DNA from: an uncultured Dechloromonas sp.
Lineage (GTDB): Bacteria; Pseudomonadota; Gammaproteobacteria; Burkholderiales; Rhodocyclaceae
DNA: 7,755 nucleotides
Assembly (NCBI GenBank): GCA_946477505.1
Contig: CAMKYP010000178.1
Span: 1-7,755 of the forward strand
Direction: 5' to 3'
A program made the translations under genes and the position numbers. Of the stretch, positions 6,460 through 7,755 are shown piece after piece. Position 1 is the first letter of the stretch. Each line of letters starts with the position of its first letter. Below the pieces are notes generated by a model. That model saw only the letters and a list, made by a program, of their open reading frames with translations, was not told where the DNA came from and did not search any database.

Positions 6460-7131
6460 CTGGAAGCCTTCGGCGCGTGCCCGGGTCAGCAAGTCCTGCC
6501 AGCGGGACAGGTTGCTCTTGCTGGTCGTGTTGCCGGTGCCCATCCACAGGCCGGCGCCGTTGAAGCTGAAAATCGGGAGAAGGTCGCCGCGCTGCGCAGC
6601 CGGGACAAGGTTGGTGTTCAGATTGTCGAGAATGATCGGGTCGGCCGTTGGCGTCGCGTAGTAAGCGAGCACCATGTGGGCGATCTGGATGGTCGTTCCC
6701 TGGCTGCTCTGCGCCGCCTTGACGTAAACCAGGCGCAGCTTGTTGATCGGGATGCCCATTTCGAGTAGCGAGTAGTACTTGGCGATCGAGTAATCCTCGC
6801 AGTCGCCACGGCCTTGGCCGATCAGCTCGACGGGGGTGGCCCAGTAGTCGCTCTGGCCCCAGACCGACATGTCGTCGTCGAAAGCGATGCGACGGTTGAA
6901 GAAATCGTTGACCCGCCTGAGCTTCTCCTTTTCGGAGAGCTTGTGTCCTTCGCTGATGGTTTGTTGCCATTCGCGCAGCAGCGCGACCTGGCTTTGTCCA
7001 AACCGGCTGGTCAGGAGTTGTTGCAGATGATCGAAGTCCCAGCCCTGTGCGGCCGGCAGGCCGCTCAGCCACAGGCCGATGAGGGCGGCAGCGGCGACCA
7101 GCAGGCGGAGAACGGCGGTTCGGTCAGGCAA
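6457..7131 (-). CDS. lapG: LapG-like periplasmic cysteine protease (adhesin release)
   Basis: This 224-residue protein is a bacterial transglutaminase-like cysteine proteinase (BTLCP/DUF920). LapG cuts the N-terminal region of LapA-type adhesins at a di-alanine site, freeing cells from surfaces when c-di-GMP is low. A hydrophobic signal sequence (about 1-28, LLVAAAALIGLWLSGLPAA) fits export. The catalytic triad is visible as Cys111 (GRGDCEDYS), His152 (AHMVLAYY) and Asp169 (IILDNLN). The His-Asp spacing of 17 equals that of P. fluorescens LapG (H172, D189). Asp110 and Glu112 around the Cys match its calcium-binding residues. The start is TTG at 7131: an in-frame stop at 7141-7143 limits extension and no in-frame ATG lies before residue 88, so an ATG start would lose the signal peptide. 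No clear Shine-Dalgarno precedes it. Immediately downstream is its receptor lapD. The adhesin substrate is not in the window. Confidence 0.93.
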   Translation of the reverse strand: MPDRTAVLRLLVAAAALIGLWLSGLPAAQGWDFDHLQQLLTSRFGQSQVALLREWQQTISEGHKLSEKEKLRRVNDFFNRRIAFDDDMSVWGQSDYWATPVELIGQGRGDCEDYSIAKYYSLLEMGIPINKLRLVYVKAAQSSQGTTIQIAHMVLAYYATPTADPIILDNLNTNLVPAAQRGDLLPIFSFNGAGLWMGTGNTTSKSNLSRWQDLLTRARAEGFQ

Positions 7132-7205
7132 TGGCGGGCGTCAGGTCGTTACGGAAAGAGGCGAGAAACGAAAGCGCGACAGCGGGAAGTCGAACACCTG
7201 ACGGA

Positions 7206-7227
7206 TTATCGCCCATGGGGACGATAA
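7206..7227. repeat. Imperfect palindrome between response regulator and lapG
   Basis: TTATCG-CCC and GGG-GA-CGATAA form a 22-bp inverted repeat with an AT centre and a 2-nt bulge. It lies 55 nt past the response regulator stop and about 75 nt before the lapG start. No T-tract follows on the - strand, so it is not a typical terminator. On the - strand it contains GATAAT (7210-7205), a possible -10 hexamer for lapG, but no good -35 is seen. An operator is possible. Confidence 0.4.
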
Positions 7228-7281
7228 GGGGGAGGTCGGATCGCGTTTCCGGCAGTTGTGCTCCAGCCGTCGAAGGGGCGC

Positions 7282-7755
7282 TTAATTGCTGGCTTCGACG
7301 TCGGCGATGAAGACATAACCCTGGGAACGCAGGGTCTTGATGAAACTGCTGCCATCAGCCTGCTTGCCGAGAACGCGCCGGATCTGGCTGACATGAACGT
7401 CGATGATCCGGTCGTAGGGCATGTACTCACGTTTCAGAACGCGCGACAGGTGTTCGCGGGAGAGCGTTTGGAAGGGGTGTTCGAGAAACGCCAATAGCTG
7501 GGCATATCCGGAGACGCCCAGCGCTGCCGAGGCTTCGCCGGGGCGGCTCAGTTCTCGCGAGGCGGTATCCAGGGTCCATTCGCCAAAGTGCAGGCGGCGC
7601 AGGTCGCTGCGCGAAACCAGCGCCGTGCGCTGGGTCCGGCGCAGCAGGCTGCGTACGCGGGCAAGCAGTTCGCGCATGTTGCACGGCTTGGGAAGGAAGT
7701 CATCGGCGCCGATCTCGATCCCGATGATGCGCTCGATTTCGTCCGAGCGCGTCGA
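7282..7755 (-). CDS. OmpR/PhoB-family response regulator, N-terminal part outside the window
   Basis: The 3' part (157 residues visible) encodes a two-component DNA-binding response regulator. The frame stays open to the window edge and begins in the receiver with STRSDEIERIIGIEIGADDF, then LPKPCNMRELLARVRSLLRR; the Lys of PKP is the conserved receiver lysine and the Ser of STR takes the place of the conserved Thr/Ser. The phosphorylated Asp and acidic pocket lie outside the window. A winged-helix effector domain follows, from HFGEWTLD to LRSQGYVFIADVE, with the recognition helix region DRIIDVHVSQIRRVLG and the usual GYVF hairpin. The Met within NMREL is internal and is not the start. The gene stops at TAA (7282-7284), 150 nt before lapG on the same strand, so it may share a transcript with or regulate the lapGD operon. 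A sensor kinase is not visible. Confidence 0.92.
   Translation of the reverse strand, partial: STRSDEIERIIGIEIGADDFLPKPCNMRELLARVRSLLRRTQRTALVSRSDLRRLHFGEWTLDTASRELSRPGEASAALGVSGYAQLLAFLEHPFQTLSREHLSRVLKREYMPYDRIIDVHVSQIRRVLGKQADGSSFIKTLRSQGYVFIADVEASN

Noticed and set aside
1..7755. CRISPR arrays, tRNA/rRNA genes, insertion sequences
   Set aside because: No regularly spaced direct repeats, RNA gene signatures or transposase-like frames were seen on either strand.

Overview
The window looks like chromosomal DNA of a GC-rich betaproteobacterium. Protein style and gene set suggest the Rhodocyclales (Dechloromonas/Azonexus/Accumulibacter-like), but that placement is inference from recognition, not a search. 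Seven protein genes are visible, all tied to signalling or the cell surface. Both end genes are cut by the window edges.

The left part is on the + strand. It opens with the C-terminal two thirds of a PP2C-type Ser/Thr phosphatase (2-505), followed 15 nt later by a protein with one good and one degenerate FHA domain (521-1225). After 180 nt comes a metallo-beta-lactamase-fold protein resembling class II cyclic-nucleotide phosphodiesterases (1406-2173). The gap in front of it holds a perfect TGTGA-N6-TCACA palindrome, the core of a CRP/Vfr site. A 410-nt AT-richer region with a sigma-54-like -24/-12 element then leads to a type IV pilin gene (2584-2985), which ends at a strong intrinsic terminator (3026-3054).

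The right part is on the - strand and reads toward the pilin. In transcription order it holds an OmpR-type response regulator (3' part only, 7755-7282), a 150-nt gap, lapG (7131-6457), lapD (6444-4531) and a CYTH-CHAD protein (4527-3061). The last three are packed with gaps of 12 and 3 nt, and Shine-Dalgarno sequences lie on or next to the preceding stop codons, so they form one operon. LapG is the periplasmic cysteine protease that cleaves large retention-domain adhesins. LapD is the inner-membrane c-di-GMP receptor that sequesters it, and its GGDEF and EAL motifs are degenerate here, as expected for a receptor. No adhesin (LapA-like) or LapBCE exporter is in the window.

Taken together, the genes could connect protein phosphorylation (PP2C/FHA), cyclic nucleotide turnover (PDE), type IV pili, c-di-GMP-controlled adhesin release and phosphate polymer metabolism or binding (CYTH-CHAD). 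The individual families are known. The points worth following are the CRP-like site in front of the phosphodiesterase and the tight coupling of CYTH-CHAD to lapGD.
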